Assembly (NCBI RefSeq): GCF_014640975.1
Contig: NZ_BMHO01000001.1
Location: 1,808,166-1,872,165, forward strand
Direction: 5' to 3'
Source: Microbacterium faecale
GTDB lineage: Bacteria > Actinomycetota > Actinomycetes > Actinomycetales > Microbacteriaceae
DNA length: 64,000 bases
The stretch's first letter is position 1, and the number at the start of each line of letters is the position of its first letter. The position numbers and the translations under genes were made by a program. The notes beneath the pieces are model-generated. The model saw only the letters and a list, made by a program, of their open reading frames with translations. It had not been told where the DNA came from and ran no database searches. Of the stretch, positions 7,580 to 16,187 are shown piece by piece.

Positions 7580-9187
7580 TCAGACTGCCTGCCCCTCCGC
7601 GACCGTGCGCTCGCGCATGATCGCAAGATCGACCTTGCCCGTGGGACTGCGTTCGAGATCGCGCACGACGAGGATCCGCCGTGGCTTCTTGAAGCCCGCA
7701 AGCTCCGCGCTCACGTGGTCCGCGAGCGCTCGCACGTCGAGCTGATCGGGGGCCTCCGTGGCGACGACGGCCGCGACCGACTCTCCCCACCGCGCGTCGG
7801 GAATGCCGAGCACAATGGCGTCGTCGATCACGCCGAAGCGCATCAGAGACGCCTCCACCTCGGCGGGGTAGACCTTCTCGCCCCCGGAGTTCACGACGGC
7901 CGCGCCGCGTCCGAGGAGGTCGATCTCGCCACCTTCGAGTACCCGGACGAGGTCGCCGGCGATGATGTGGCGCTTGCCGCGGATCTCCACGAAGTTCGCC
8001 GCGGTCTTCGCGGTGTCCTTGTAGTAGCCGCGCGGCATGCCTCCCGTGAAGGCGATCCGGCCCACGGCGCCCGGGATGTCCTGCACCTCCTCGCGTTCGT
8101 CGTCGAGCACGACGGTGCCCGGCGTCATCACGAACCGCACCGGCACGTCCGCCGCGGAGCGAGAGATGCTCAGCGCGACCGCGCCTCCCTCGGTCGAAGC
8201 GAGAATGTCGGAGATCACCAGGTTCGGCGCGAGCTGGTGCAGGCGCCGCTTCGTGTCGTCGCTGAATCGCATACCCGCCGAGATCATCGAGGTCAGCTCG
8301 GGGAGCTCTTCCACCCCGAGTTTCGCCGCGGCTTCGAGGAGCGGGATCGCGATCGCGTCTCCCGCGACGGCCACCCGCGTGACGCGGTGGTCGATGATCG
8401 CGCGCACGGCGCGCTCGGCGTCGAAGCGCGGCATCGGCAGCACGATGATGGATCCGCCCAGCAGCAGCGCATTGATGACGCTCGTCAGCGCGGTGCCGTG
8501 CATATACGGCGAGAGCGCGAGCGCGGCGATCCGTGGGGTTTCGGGATCCGTCGCCATCCGCACCACGTCGTCGGCCGACTCGGGGAGGGGCAGATCGGCG
8601 GTGAGATATGCGTTGTAGAGTTGCATCTCGAGCATCTGCTGCACGCCCCACATGGCGGCCTTGGGCGCGCCTGTCGTGCCGCCCGTGTAGATGAAGAACT
8701 CCCCGTCGACCGCGTCCTCGTGGGGGAGCGGCGCGAGGTCCGCGATGTCCGCGAAGTCGCGCGCGCCGGGCAGCAGCGGAGCGTCGACGTCCTGCACCTG
8801 AAGGAGGGCGACGGGGTTCGTGAGTTCCCCCGTCGCTTCGGCTGCGACCTCGGCGAGACCTCCTCCGTACACGAGAGCCTCGGCATCGCAGTCCTCCAGG
8901 AGGGCGGTGACCTCATGCGCGCGGTAACGGAAGTTGAGCGGCACCGGGACGACGCCTACGCGCAGGCAGCCAGCGAAGGCGATGAGCCACTCGGGTCGGT
9001 TCTGAAGGAGGATCGCGACCTTGCCGTCGCGAGAGATGCCCAGCTCGGCGAGCAGGGCGGCGAAGCGCGCGGCGGCGTCATCGAACTCGGCGTTCGTGAG
9101 CGTGCCCTCGCCCACCGTGACGATGGCGGGGAGATCCGGTGCGGCCAGCGCGATCCGGTGCCAGAGATCTGCGTAGTGTCCCTGCAT
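7580..9187 (-). CDS. Acyl-CoA synthetase / AMP-dependent ligase
   Basis: 535-aa ANL-superfamily ligase that would activate a carboxylic acid to its CoA thioester. The ATP/AMP P-loop motif is FIYTGGTTGAPKAAMWG. Further core motifs are GGMPRGYYKD, AGDLVRVLEGGEI and a terminal SPTGKVDL with the catalytic Lys. The frame is open further upstream, but the ATG at 9187 lies five bases inside the SDR stop and starts with typical family sequence (HYADLWHRIALAAPDLPA). It is the last gene of the maoC-sdr-ligase operon. Substrate class (fatty, aromatic or steroid acid) cannot be read from sequence. Confidence 0.9.
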   Translation of the reverse strand: MQGHYADLWHRIALAAPDLPAIVTVGEGTLTNAEFDDAAARFAALLAELGISRDGKVAILLQNRPEWLIAFAGCLRVGVVPVPLNFRYRAHEVTALLEDCDAEALVYGGGLAEVAAEATGELTNPVALLQVQDVDAPLLPGARDFADIADLAPLPHEDAVDGEFFIYTGGTTGAPKAAMWGVQQMLEMQLYNAYLTADLPLPESADDVVRMATDPETPRIAALALSPYMHGTALTSVINALLLGGSIIVLPMPRFDAERAVRAIIDHRVTRVAVAGDAIAIPLLEAAAKLGVEELPELTSMISAGMRFSDDTKRRLHQLAPNLVISDILASTEGGAVALSISRSAADVPVRFVMTPGTVVLDDEREEVQDIPGAVGRIAFTGGMPRGYYKDTAKTAANFVEIRGKRHIIAGDLVRVLEGGEIDLLGRGAAVVNSGGEKVYPAEVEASLMRFGVIDDAIVLGIPDARWGESVAAVVATEAPDQLDVRALADHVSAELAGFKKPRRILVVRDLERSPTGKVDLAIMRERTVAEGQAV

Positions 9188-9191
9188 GGCG

Positions 9192-10106
9192 TCAGTCCAG
9201 CGGAGCGAACGTCGGGCCGGATGGCTGGGCGTGCGGCGCGAGCTCGGCGTTCCAGACATCGCGGATCTCCTCTGCGCTCCAGCCGTCATCGCGGTCTCGC
9301 GTCTCGAGCGGAACCGGATGGGCGAAGAGGGTGAGGCGGTCGCCGCCGATACCGATGGCCTGCCCGGTCACGTCCGCGGATTCCTCGGAGACGAGCCAGA
9401 CGATCAGCGGCGCGACGTCGTCTGGGGACCCGAGCGCGTGTTCGCGGCGGATCACCCGAGGAAGCTCCTCGCCGCGCTGGAACGCGTCCCACGCGTCGGC
9501 GTAGATCGGGATCGTGCCGGTCATGGCGGTCATGGCCGTCGGGATGACTGCGTTGACGGCGACGCTGGCGCGAGCGAGCTCGAGCGACCAGGTGCGAGCC
9601 ATCGCGACGATGCCCGCCTTGCATGCCGAGTAGGCGGTCTGGCCGAAGCTGCCGAACTGGCCAGCCGGCGATCCGATGAGGATGATCCGCCCAGCGTGAC
9701 CCGCCTCCCGGAAGTGCGTCGCGGCGGCGCGCCCACAGGTGAAGGCTCCGCGCAGGTGGGTGCGCACGACCGTGTCGAACTCGTCGTCGGTTGTCTTCCA
9801 CAGCACGCGATCGCGCAAAACGCCCGCGTTGGCGATCATCGCGTCCAGGCGCCCGAACTCCTTCACGGCTGCGGCGACGAGCTGGTCGGCGGTCTCGGCG
9901 GATCCGACGGGTGCCACCACCACGGCGGCTCGTCCGCCCGCCTCGCGTGCGAGCGCCGCCGTCTGTTCTGCCGACTCTTCGTCGACGTCGTTGACGACGA
10001 CCGCGGCGCCGGCCCGAGCGAGGGCGACAGCGTACGAACGTCCGAGTCCGCGACCGGCTCCCGTCACGACGGCGACGCGTCCGGCCAGGTCGATCGAGCC
10101 GTTCAT
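9192..10106 (-). CDS. Short-chain dehydrogenase/reductase (3-hydroxyacyl-CoA dehydrogenase-like)
   Basis: 304-aa Rossmann-fold oxidoreductase with the NAD(P) motif TGAGRGLG, NAG (IANAGVL) and the catalytic Ser...Tyr-x-x-x-Lys (IGSPAG and YSACK). It is about 50 residues longer than a classical SDR at the C-terminus, as in peroxisomal MFE-2-like dehydrogenases that pair with MaoC hydratases. The ATG overlaps the maoC stop (ATGA). With its neighbours it could provide the hydration-oxidation steps of a CoA-linked beta-oxidation. Confidence 0.88.
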   Translation of the reverse strand: MNGSIDLAGRVAVVTGAGRGLGRSYAVALARAGAAVVVNDVDEESAEQTAALAREAGGRAAVVVAPVGSAETADQLVAAAVKEFGRLDAMIANAGVLRDRVLWKTTDDEFDTVVRTHLRGAFTCGRAAATHFREAGHAGRIILIGSPAGQFGSFGQTAYSACKAGIVAMARTWSLELARASVAVNAVIPTAMTAMTGTIPIYADAWDAFQRGEELPRVIRREHALGSPDDVAPLIVWLVSEESADVTGQAIGIGGDRLTLFAHPVPLETRDRDDGWSAEEIRDVWNAELAPHAQPSGPTFAPLD

Positions 10107-10573
10107 GCGTAGTACCTCAGCACCATGTCGGCGACGCACGCCGGCTTGGATCCGCCCTCGACCTCGAAGGTGACGCGCGGGGCGACCTGGTAGCCGCCCG
10201 GCACCTCCTCGACGCGCAGCACCTCGCCCGAGACACGGATCCGTGCCCCGACCGGAACGGGGGCGGGGAACCGGAGTCGGTCGAGCCCGTAGTTGATGCC
10301 CACCCCGATGTCGGTGACCTCGAAGACCTCCGCCATCAGCGGAACGACGAGGCTGAGGGTGAGGTAGCCGTGCACGATCGTCTGCCCGAAGGGCGTCTCC
10401 CGCGCGAAGTTCGGATCGATGTGCACCGGGTTCCGATCGCCGGAGAGGTCGGCGAACGCCTGCACATCGTCCTGCGTGACGACTCGCCAGGACGAGGGAC
10501 CGAACGTGCGTCCGGCCATCGACGGCAGATCGTGTAGTGGGATCGTCAGGGTTCCCGTGGGTTGTGAAGTCAT
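10103..10573 (-). CDS. MaoC-like (R)-specific enoyl-CoA hydratase
   Basis: 156-aa hot-dog-fold protein with the hydratase-2 motif: DRNPVHID, then PFGQTIVHGYLTLSL, carrying the catalytic Asp and His. It would hydrate a 2-enoyl-CoA. It is the first gene of a three-gene operon divergent from the MarR regulator, with a palindromic operator 39 bases upstream of its ATG. The neighbouring SDR and ligase support a role in acid catabolism. Confidence 0.88.
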   Translation of the reverse strand: MTSQPTGTLTIPLHDLPSMAGRTFGPSSWRVVTQDDVQAFADLSGDRNPVHIDPNFARETPFGQTIVHGYLTLSLVVPLMAEVFEVTDIGVGINYGLDRLRFPAPVPVGARIRVSGEVLRVEEVPGGYQVAPRVTFEVEGGSKPACVADMVLRYYA

Positions 10574-10611
10574 GCGTCCTCCTCAGCAGCGACGTTGCAG
10601 ACTGGATAAGA

Positions 10612-10628
10612 TTCAGGTTACCTGAAAC
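10612..10628. promoter_or_regulatory. Palindromic operator, site 1, between maoC operon and marR
   Basis: TTCAGGT-T-ACCTGAA is a perfect seven-base-arm palindrome, followed by AC, in the divergent intergenic region. It shares TCAGGTTACCTGAAAC with the site at 7525. The position suits autoregulation of the MarR gene and control of the divergent maoC operon. Confidence 0.8.
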
Positions 10629-10682
10629 TATGGCATGGCGTCGACAGGCGCCCGACCATCCGCGATAATCGAGGGGATTCCC

Positions 10683-11147
10683 ATGGACCCGCTGCCTTCG
10701 TCCCTTCCCGAGGGTTACCTCGTCTACCTCGTCAAGCAAGTCGAGGCGGGCATGCGCCGCCCCTTCGAGAAGCTCTTCGGTGAGCACGGGATCTCCCTGG
10801 GGGGCTTCACGGCGATCAACGTGCTGCAGAACCGTCCGGGCATCACCTCGTCCGAGCTCGCACGCCGATCCTTTGTGCGCGCCCAGACGATGGCAGAGAC
10901 GGTGACCGGTCTCGTCCACGCGGGGCTCGTGCGGCGCGAGAAGGATCCCGCCCACGGGCGTCAGATCCTGCTGTTCCTCACGGACGCCGGCAGGGAGCGG
11001 ATCGCCGCGCTCAGACCGGACGTGCGCGCGCTGCAGGAGCGGATGACGGCCGGACTCGACGCCGCCGAAGAGGACGACCTCGTGCGCGCGCTGCGCACCT
11101 GTCGTGATGCGCTCGTCCGGCTCGCCAGCGACGATCCGACAGACTGA
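10683..11147 (+). CDS. MarR-family transcriptional regulator
   Basis: 154-aa winged-helix regulator. The helix-turn-helix lies around GITSSELARRSFVRAQTMAE, and the wing around GLVRREKDPAHGRQILLFLT contains the conserved D-x-R-type motif. ATG 10683 is preferred over the in-frame ATG at 10635 because GAGGGG sits six bases upstream. It is divergent from the maoC-sdr-ligase operon, and its putative operator also precedes the ABC importer. MarR proteins of this setting usually release DNA on binding an aromatic acid or CoA ester; the ligand here is unknown. Confidence 0.88.
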   Translation: MDPLPSSLPEGYLVYLVKQVEAGMRRPFEKLFGEHGISLGGFTAINVLQNRPGITSSELARRSFVRAQTMAETVTGLVHAGLVRREKDPAHGRQILLFLTDAGRERIAALRPDVRALQERMTAGLDAAEEDDLVRALRTCRDALVRLASDDPTD

Positions 11148-11150
11148 CGC

Positions 11151-12443
11151 TCACCGCGGATGCGGCAGGAAGCGCGGCACCCACCTCAGGAAGGCGAGTC
11201 CGCCCAGCACCCCGATCATCCCGACGGCGCCGGTAGCGACGGAGAGGGTCGCGAGTGCGGTGACGGCGGACACGAGAAGGGGGGCTCCCGCCCCACCGCA
11301 GTCGGTGATCGTGCGCCACGCGCCGAGGAACTGAGGGGTGTTCGCGCGGGGCGCGAGATCGGATCCGAGCGTCAGGAGTGCGCCTGACGAGAGGCCGTTG
11401 CCGACGCCGACCGCGATCGCGAGAGCTCCGAACCACATCGACGCCGTCGTCAGTTCGTGGGTCAGCGACAGCGCGAGGAACGACGCGCCCATCAGGAACT
11501 GAGCGGGCACGGTCGTCCACACGCGCCCGAACCGGTCCATGACCTGCCCGCTGGCGTAGAAGAGTGAGAACTCGATGGCGCCGGCCAGGCCGATGATGAG
11601 CGCGACGTTCGCGGAGTCCAGTCCGATCGACAGACCCCAGAGGGGGAGGATCGTCTGCCGTCCCGTGCGCACGGCGGACAGCATCGCGCCCGCGACGCCG
11701 AGTCGCGCGAGCACGACGCGATGGTCCCACATGGTGCGAAACAGGCCGGCGCGCGCGCCGGTCGGGATGCCGCCCGTGATCGGCTCCCCGGTGTCGGCGA
11801 AGCCGTGATCCACGCCTCGAGCTCGCGCCTCGCGCTCGGCGGCCAGTGCCTTCTCTTCCGGGTCCGGGCCGAACGCGACGAGCAGCCCGACGCCGACGAG
11901 GCACACGCCGAAAAAGATGATGGTGGAACGATCCTGCCCTGTCCACCAGATCAGCCCGGCGGCGATTGCCGGCCCCGTGAACGCGCCGAGGCGGAAGGAG
12001 CCGCCGACGAGGGCGAGCGCCCTGGCACGATGCGAGTACGGCACGCGCGCTGTCATGAACGTGTGACGCGCGATGTGGAAGACCGCCGCGCACATTCCGA
12101 TGAGGAACGTGGCGATGCCGAGCACCGCGAGGTGGGGCGCGGCGTACATTGCGGCGACGCCGACGAGCGCGATGATCGAGGCGACGACCATCGCGCGCCG
12201 TTCGCCCGCGCGCTCCACGAGGAGCCCCGCCGGGAGGTTGCCGCACAGCTGTCCGACGATGAGGCACGCGGCTACGAGCGCGGCGGCTGCGAGAGTAGCG
12301 CCGAGATCCGTCGCGATCATGGGCAGCACGGGAACGATCGCGCCTTCACCCATCGAGAACAGGGCGGTCGGCGCGTAGATCATGGGCCAATAGCGGCGGA
12401 TCGCGTCGGCTGCGGCGCCCCGCGTCGCCGAATCGTCGTTCAT
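11151..12443 (-). CDS. MFS transporter
   Basis: 430-aa major facilitator protein with about 12 hydrophobic segments. The cytoplasmic loop motif after TM2 is present in degenerate form (GNLPAGLLVERAGERRAMV). ATG 12443 is taken; a GTG immediately upstream is possible. It is convergent with marR (three-base gap) and divergent from prfB. Substrate and direction are unknown. The similarity is to general drug/metabolite efflux MFS proteins. Confidence 0.82.
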   Translation of the reverse strand: MNDDSATRGAAADAIRRYWPMIYAPTALFSMGEGAIVPVLPMIATDLGATLAAAALVAACLIVGQLCGNLPAGLLVERAGERRAMVVASIIALVGVAAMYAAPHLAVLGIATFLIGMCAAVFHIARHTFMTARVPYSHRARALALVGGSFRLGAFTGPAIAAGLIWWTGQDRSTIIFFGVCLVGVGLLVAFGPDPEEKALAAEREARARGVDHGFADTGEPITGGIPTGARAGLFRTMWDHRVVLARLGVAGAMLSAVRTGRQTILPLWGLSIGLDSANVALIIGLAGAIEFSLFYASGQVMDRFGRVWTTVPAQFLMGASFLALSLTHELTTASMWFGALAIAVGVGNGLSSGALLTLGSDLAPRANTPQFLGAWRTITDCGGAGAPLLVSAVTALATLSVATGAVGMIGVLGGLAFLRWVPRFLPHPR

Positions 12444-12499
12444 CACGAGCCACGTTACTCGTGCGTGGTCGCCCGGCGATCGCGATAGGCTGAAGCGTC

Positions 12500-13609
12500 A
12501 TGCATGAACTCGATCTGTCCGCCGACATCCAGGCCCTGCGCACCACCTTCGACAACATCCTCGACGTGGTCGATCTCGACGCGCGGCGTCGCGAGATCGA
12601 CGAGCTCGAGCAGGAGGCCGCGGACCCGGCGCTCTGGAGCGACCAGGACAACGCGCAGCGCGTGACCAGTCAGCTCAGTCACCGCAAGGCCGCCGTCCGG
12701 AAGATCGAGTCGGCCGTGTCTCGCCTCGACGATCTCGAGGTGATGGTCGAGCTCGCGAACGAGATGCAGGATGAGGACGCTGCGGCCGAGGCCCGCACCG
12801 AGCTCGCCGACCTCGGCAAGACGATCCAGGACCTCGAAGTGCAGACGCTTCTCGACGGCGAGTACGACGAGCGTGCCGCCGTCGTGACGATCCGCGCGGG
12901 GGCGGGCGGCGACGACGCCACCGACTTCTCGCAGATGCTGCTGCGCATGTACCTGCGCTGGGCGGAGCGTCACGGCTACCCGACGAAGGTGCTCGATACC
13001 TCTTACGCCGAGGGCGCCGGCATCAAGTCGGCGACGTTCGAAGTCGACGTCCCCTACGCATACGGCGTGCTCTCGGTCGAGGCCGGCACGCACCGCCTTG
13101 CGCGCATCAGCCCCTTCGGATCCGCCGACAAGCGTCAGACCAGCTTCGCCGCGGTCGAGGTGATCCCGCTCATGGAAGAGGCGACCGAGGTCGAGATCCC
13201 CGAGAACGACATTCGCGTGGACGTGTTCCGCTCCTCCGGTCCCGGTGGGCAGTCGGTGAACACGACCGACTCGGCCGTGCGCCTCACGCACGTGCCGACG
13301 GGAATCGTCATTTCGATGCAGAACGAGAAGTCGCAGATCCAGAACCGCGCCGCCGCGATGCGCCTGCTCCAGACACGCCTCCTGCTGCTACAGCAGGAGG
13401 AGGAGGCGGCGAAGAAGAAGGAGCTCGCGGGCACGATCACGGCAAGCTGGGGCGACCAGATCCGCTCGTACTTCCTCTATGGGCAGCAGCTCGTGAAGGA
13501 CCTCCGCACCGGCTACGAGATGACGCAGCCCGATCAGGTGTTCGACGGCGATCTCGAAGGGCTGATCAACGCGGGCATCCGCTGGCGCAAGCGCTCGGAC
13601 GACGACTGA
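12500..13609 (+). CDS. prfB: Peptide chain release factor 2
   Basis: 369-aa class I release factor reading UGA and UAA. It contains the GGQ peptidyl-hydrolysis motif (SSGPGGQSVN) and the RF2-specific SPF codon-recognition tripeptide (ARISPFGSADKRQ). The frame is continuous from ATG 12500, so there is no programmed +1 frameshift of the kind seen in E. coli prfB. The next gene begins in the stop codon. The ftsE-ftsX-smpB genes that commonly follow prfB in actinobacteria are not here. Confidence 0.96.
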   Translation: MHELDLSADIQALRTTFDNILDVVDLDARRREIDELEQEAADPALWSDQDNAQRVTSQLSHRKAAVRKIESAVSRLDDLEVMVELANEMQDEDAAAEARTELADLGKTIQDLEVQTLLDGEYDERAAVVTIRAGAGGDDATDFSQMLLRMYLRWAERHGYPTKVLDTSYAEGAGIKSATFEVDVPYAYGVLSVEAGTHRLARISPFGSADKRQTSFAAVEVIPLMEEATEVEIPENDIRVDVFRSSGPGGQSVNTTDSAVRLTHVPTGIVISMQNEKSQIQNRAAAMRLLQTRLLLLQQEEEAAKKKELAGTITASWGDQIRSYFLYGQQLVKDLRTGYEMTQPDQVFDGDLEGLINAGIRWRKRSDDD

Positions 13610-14058
13610 TGTCGAACGACGACGCGTTCCGCTGGGACGGGGACGACGACCCCACCCTCGCTGTCACGCCCGACGCGGATGCGGACGCGGCCGAGCCGTC
13701 GCCCGAGCCCGATCTGGCGCCGCAGGAGACCGACGAGACCACCACGGAGGTTGCCGGCACCGGGAACGTCGCGCTGGTCGCTTACGGGGTGCTCGGCGGT
13801 GTCTACGCCCTGTGGACGGTCGGCTGGATCCTCGGGTCCGGACGCGTCCTCGATTGGATCGTCGCCCAACCGGGGTCCGTGCCCGATCCGATGTATCTCG
13901 CGAGCATGGTGCTGGCGATCCTCGCCCCGGCATTCTGGTTCGGCGCCTCGCTGCTGCTCACCCGTCGGAAGCGGGCGTGGCTGCGATTCGTCGCCCTCAG
14001 TATCGGCGCCCTGGTGCTCGTACCGTGGCCGTTCGTGACGGTCGGGGTGATCGGGTGA
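13609..14058 (+). CDS. Uncharacterised membrane protein
   Basis: 149 aa. The N-terminal ~50 residues are acidic and disordered (many Asp, Pro, Glu, Thr). Three predicted membrane helices follow (about 53-75, 92-115, 127-147). Its ATG overlaps the prfB stop by one base and its stop overlaps the next GTG, so it is cotranslated with both neighbours. I do not recognise a family with known function. Confidence 0.75.
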   Translation: MSNDDAFRWDGDDDPTLAVTPDADADAAEPSPEPDLAPQETDETTTEVAGTGNVALVAYGVLGGVYALWTVGWILGSGRVLDWIVAQPGSVPDPMYLASMVLAILAPAFWFGASLLLTRRKRAWLRFVALSIGALVLVPWPFVTVGVIG

Positions 14059-14411
14059 GCGCCCCCAGAACCGACCGGCGCCGCGCTGCGCCCGCATGGA
14101 TCATTGCGACGATCGCAGGCATCTTCGGACTCTTCTACGCCTACGCGGTCTGGGCAGGCCTGGCCAACCTCCTCGCGATGAACTCGCTTGCGACGAACGT
14201 CCTCGGCGGATCCCTCCAGCCGACCGCGTGGATCGCGCTCATCCTGGCAATGGTGCTGCCCGTGATCATCTTCGTGGTCGCCGTCGTCACGGGCGCCCGC
14301 CGCGCGGTGTGGAAGCTCGCGGTCCTTCTCACGGTGGGACTTTCGATCGTCGGCGCCTACTGGATCAACGTGCAGGCGCTGTTCACGCACGCCGCCGTCG
14401 TCTTCCAATGA
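14055..14411 (+). CDS. Small three-helix membrane protein
   Basis: 118 aa, GTG start overlapping the previous stop (GTGA). A basic N-terminus (PRTDRRRAAPAW) is followed by hydrophobic segments at about 15-40, 55-78 and 85-108. It is cotranslated with the acidic-N-terminus membrane protein, so the two may act as a pair. Function unknown. Confidence 0.72.
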   Translation: MSAPRTDRRRAAPAWIIATIAGIFGLFYAYAVWAGLANLLAMNSLATNVLGGSLQPTAWIALILAMVLPVIIFVVAVVTGARRAVWKLAVLLTVGLSIVGAYWINVQALFTHAAVVFQ

Positions 14412-14516
14412 CATCTCGGTTCTGAGCATCCTCCGAGGCGCATTAGGCTGTTGACCACGGCGGCGCCGGGGGCGCGGCCGTTCCCCTGAACGCCGTGCCA
14501 CCGCGGAGGAACCATA

Positions 14517-16106
14517 GTGTCGAAGCCCGTCGTCCTGCTCGCAGAACAGCTCTCACCCGCAACGATCGAGGCTCTCGGCCCCGACTTCGACGTGCGCACC
14601 GTCGACGGCACCGACCGCGACGCGCTGTTCGGTGCTCTGTCTGAGGCGAACGCGGTGCTCATCCGTTCGGCGACGAAGATGGACGAAGAGGCACTCTCGC
14701 ACGCGCCGAACCTGAAGGTCATCGCCCGCGCGGGCGTCGGCCTCGACAACGTCGACATCAAGGCGGCGACGCAGGCCGGTGTCATGGTCGTCAACGCCCC
14801 GACGTCGAACATCATCTCGGCGGCCGAGCTCACCTGCGGTCACATCATCAGCCTCGCGCGGAGCATTCCCGCCGCGAATGCATCGCTCGCCGCGGGGGAA
14901 TGGAAGCGCAACTCCTTCACCGGCACCGAGCTGTTCGAGAAGACCCTCGGCGTGATCGGCCTGGGCCGGATCGGGGCGCTCGTGACCGAACGGATGCAGG
15001 CATTCGGTATGCGCGTCGTCGCATACGACCCCTACGTGACGGTGGCGCGCGCGCAGCAGCTCGGCGTCGAGCTCGTCTCGCTCGAGGAGCTCGTGGCGCA
15101 GGTCGACTTCCTGACGATCCACATGCCGCGCACGCCGGAGACGACCGGCATGATCAGCACCGAGCAGCTGAAGGCCATGAAGCCCACCGCGTACGTCGTT
15201 AACGTCGCGCGCGGCGGCCTCATCGACGAGGCGGCGCTCGCCGCCGCGCTCGAAGCGGGCGAGATCGCCGGCGCCGGCATCGACGTGTTCACGCAGGAGC
15301 CCCCCGTCGACGCGACACTGACTGGCCAGCCGTCCGCCGTCGTCACGCCGCACCTGGGCGCATCCACCGTCGAGGCGCAGGAAAAGGCTGGGGTGTCGGT
15401 CGCCCGGTCGGTGAAGCTCGCGCTGGAAGGCGACCTCGTGCCGGACGCGGTCAACGTTGCCGGCGGTGTGATCGACCCGTTCGTGCGCCCAGGCATCGAT
15501 CTCGTCGAGAAGCTCGGTCAGGTGTTCTCCGGCATCTCGCGCAGCGCCCTGACGAGCCTCGAGATCGACGTGCGCGGCGAGCTCGCCGACTACGACGTGA
15601 GCGTGTACAAGCTCGCGGCGCTCAAGGGGATCCTCACGGGCACCGTGAGCGAGAAGGTGTCGTACGTCAACGCGCCGGTTCTTGCCGAGCAGCGCGGCAT
15701 CGACACGCGCCTGACCGTCGAGAAGGACAGCCCCGAGTTCCGCAACCTGACGACCCTTACGGGCACGCTCGCCGACGGCACCGTGCTGAGTGTCGCCGGT
15801 ACGCTCGCGGGCACGCGCATGGTGCAGAAGCTCGTCGGCATCAACGGATACGAGCTCGACGCACCGCTCGCCGACCACCACCTCGTCATCCTGTACCGCG
15901 ACCGACCGGGCGTCGTCGCGGTCTACGCGGAGCAGTTCGGCGAGAACGGCATCAACATCGATGGTCTGCAGGTCTCCCGCGGCGGCGATGACGAAGCGCT
16001 CAGCGTCGTCACCGTCGACAAGCGCGTTCCCGAGAGCGTCGTCGACGCCATCGGATCGGCGATCGACGCGCGCGTGATCCGTCAGATCGAGCTCATCGAG
16101 GCCTGA
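14517..16106 (+). CDS. serA: D-3-phosphoglycerate dehydrogenase
   Basis: 529-aa enzyme of the first step of serine synthesis (3-phosphoglycerate to 3-phosphohydroxypyruvate, NAD-linked). GTG start with GGAGG eight bases upstream. The catalytic/NAD domain has LGVIGLGRIGALV, the Arg in NVARGGLID, and the Glu-His pair (QEPPV and TPHLGAST). An intervening domain and a C-terminal ACT domain (VILYRDRPGVVAVYAEQFGE) follow, as in the long actinobacterial form regulated by serine. Single-gene unit ended by a strong hairpin at 16122. Confidence 0.96.
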   Translation: MSKPVVLLAEQLSPATIEALGPDFDVRTVDGTDRDALFGALSEANAVLIRSATKMDEEALSHAPNLKVIARAGVGLDNVDIKAATQAGVMVVNAPTSNIISAAELTCGHIISLARSIPAANASLAAGEWKRNSFTGTELFEKTLGVIGLGRIGALVTERMQAFGMRVVAYDPYVTVARAQQLGVELVSLEELVAQVDFLTIHMPRTPETTGMISTEQLKAMKPTAYVVNVARGGLIDEAALAAALEAGEIAGAGIDVFTQEPPVDATLTGQPSAVVTPHLGASTVEAQEKAGVSVARSVKLALEGDLVPDAVNVAGGVIDPFVRPGIDLVEKLGQVFSGISRSALTSLEIDVRGELADYDVSVYKLAALKGILTGTVSEKVSYVNAPVLAEQRGIDTRLTVEKDSPEFRNLTTLTGTLADGTVLSVAGTLAGTRMVQKLVGINGYELDAPLADHHLVILYRDRPGVVAVYAEQFGENGINIDGLQVSRGGDDEALSVVTVDKRVPESVVDAIGSAIDARVIRQIELIEA

Positions 16107-16121
16107 ATCACCAATGAATGT

Positions 16122-16153
16122 CCGCGCCCCTCGGCTTCGGTCGAGGGGCGCGG
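16122..16153 (+). terminator. Rho-independent terminator after serA
   Basis: A perfect 12-base-pair GC stem (CCGCGCCCCTCG / CGAGGGGCGCGG) with an 8-base loop containing TTCG, followed by a short T-containing tail. It lies 15 bases after the serA stop. Confidence 0.82.
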
Positions 16154-16187
16154 GTTCTTCCCAGCCCCCTGCACAAGGATGCCGACG

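Noticed and set aside
12500..12700. Programmed frameshift in prfB
   Set aside because: The RF2 frame is continuous from its ATG, with no in-frame TGA or slippery CTTTGA near codon 25.
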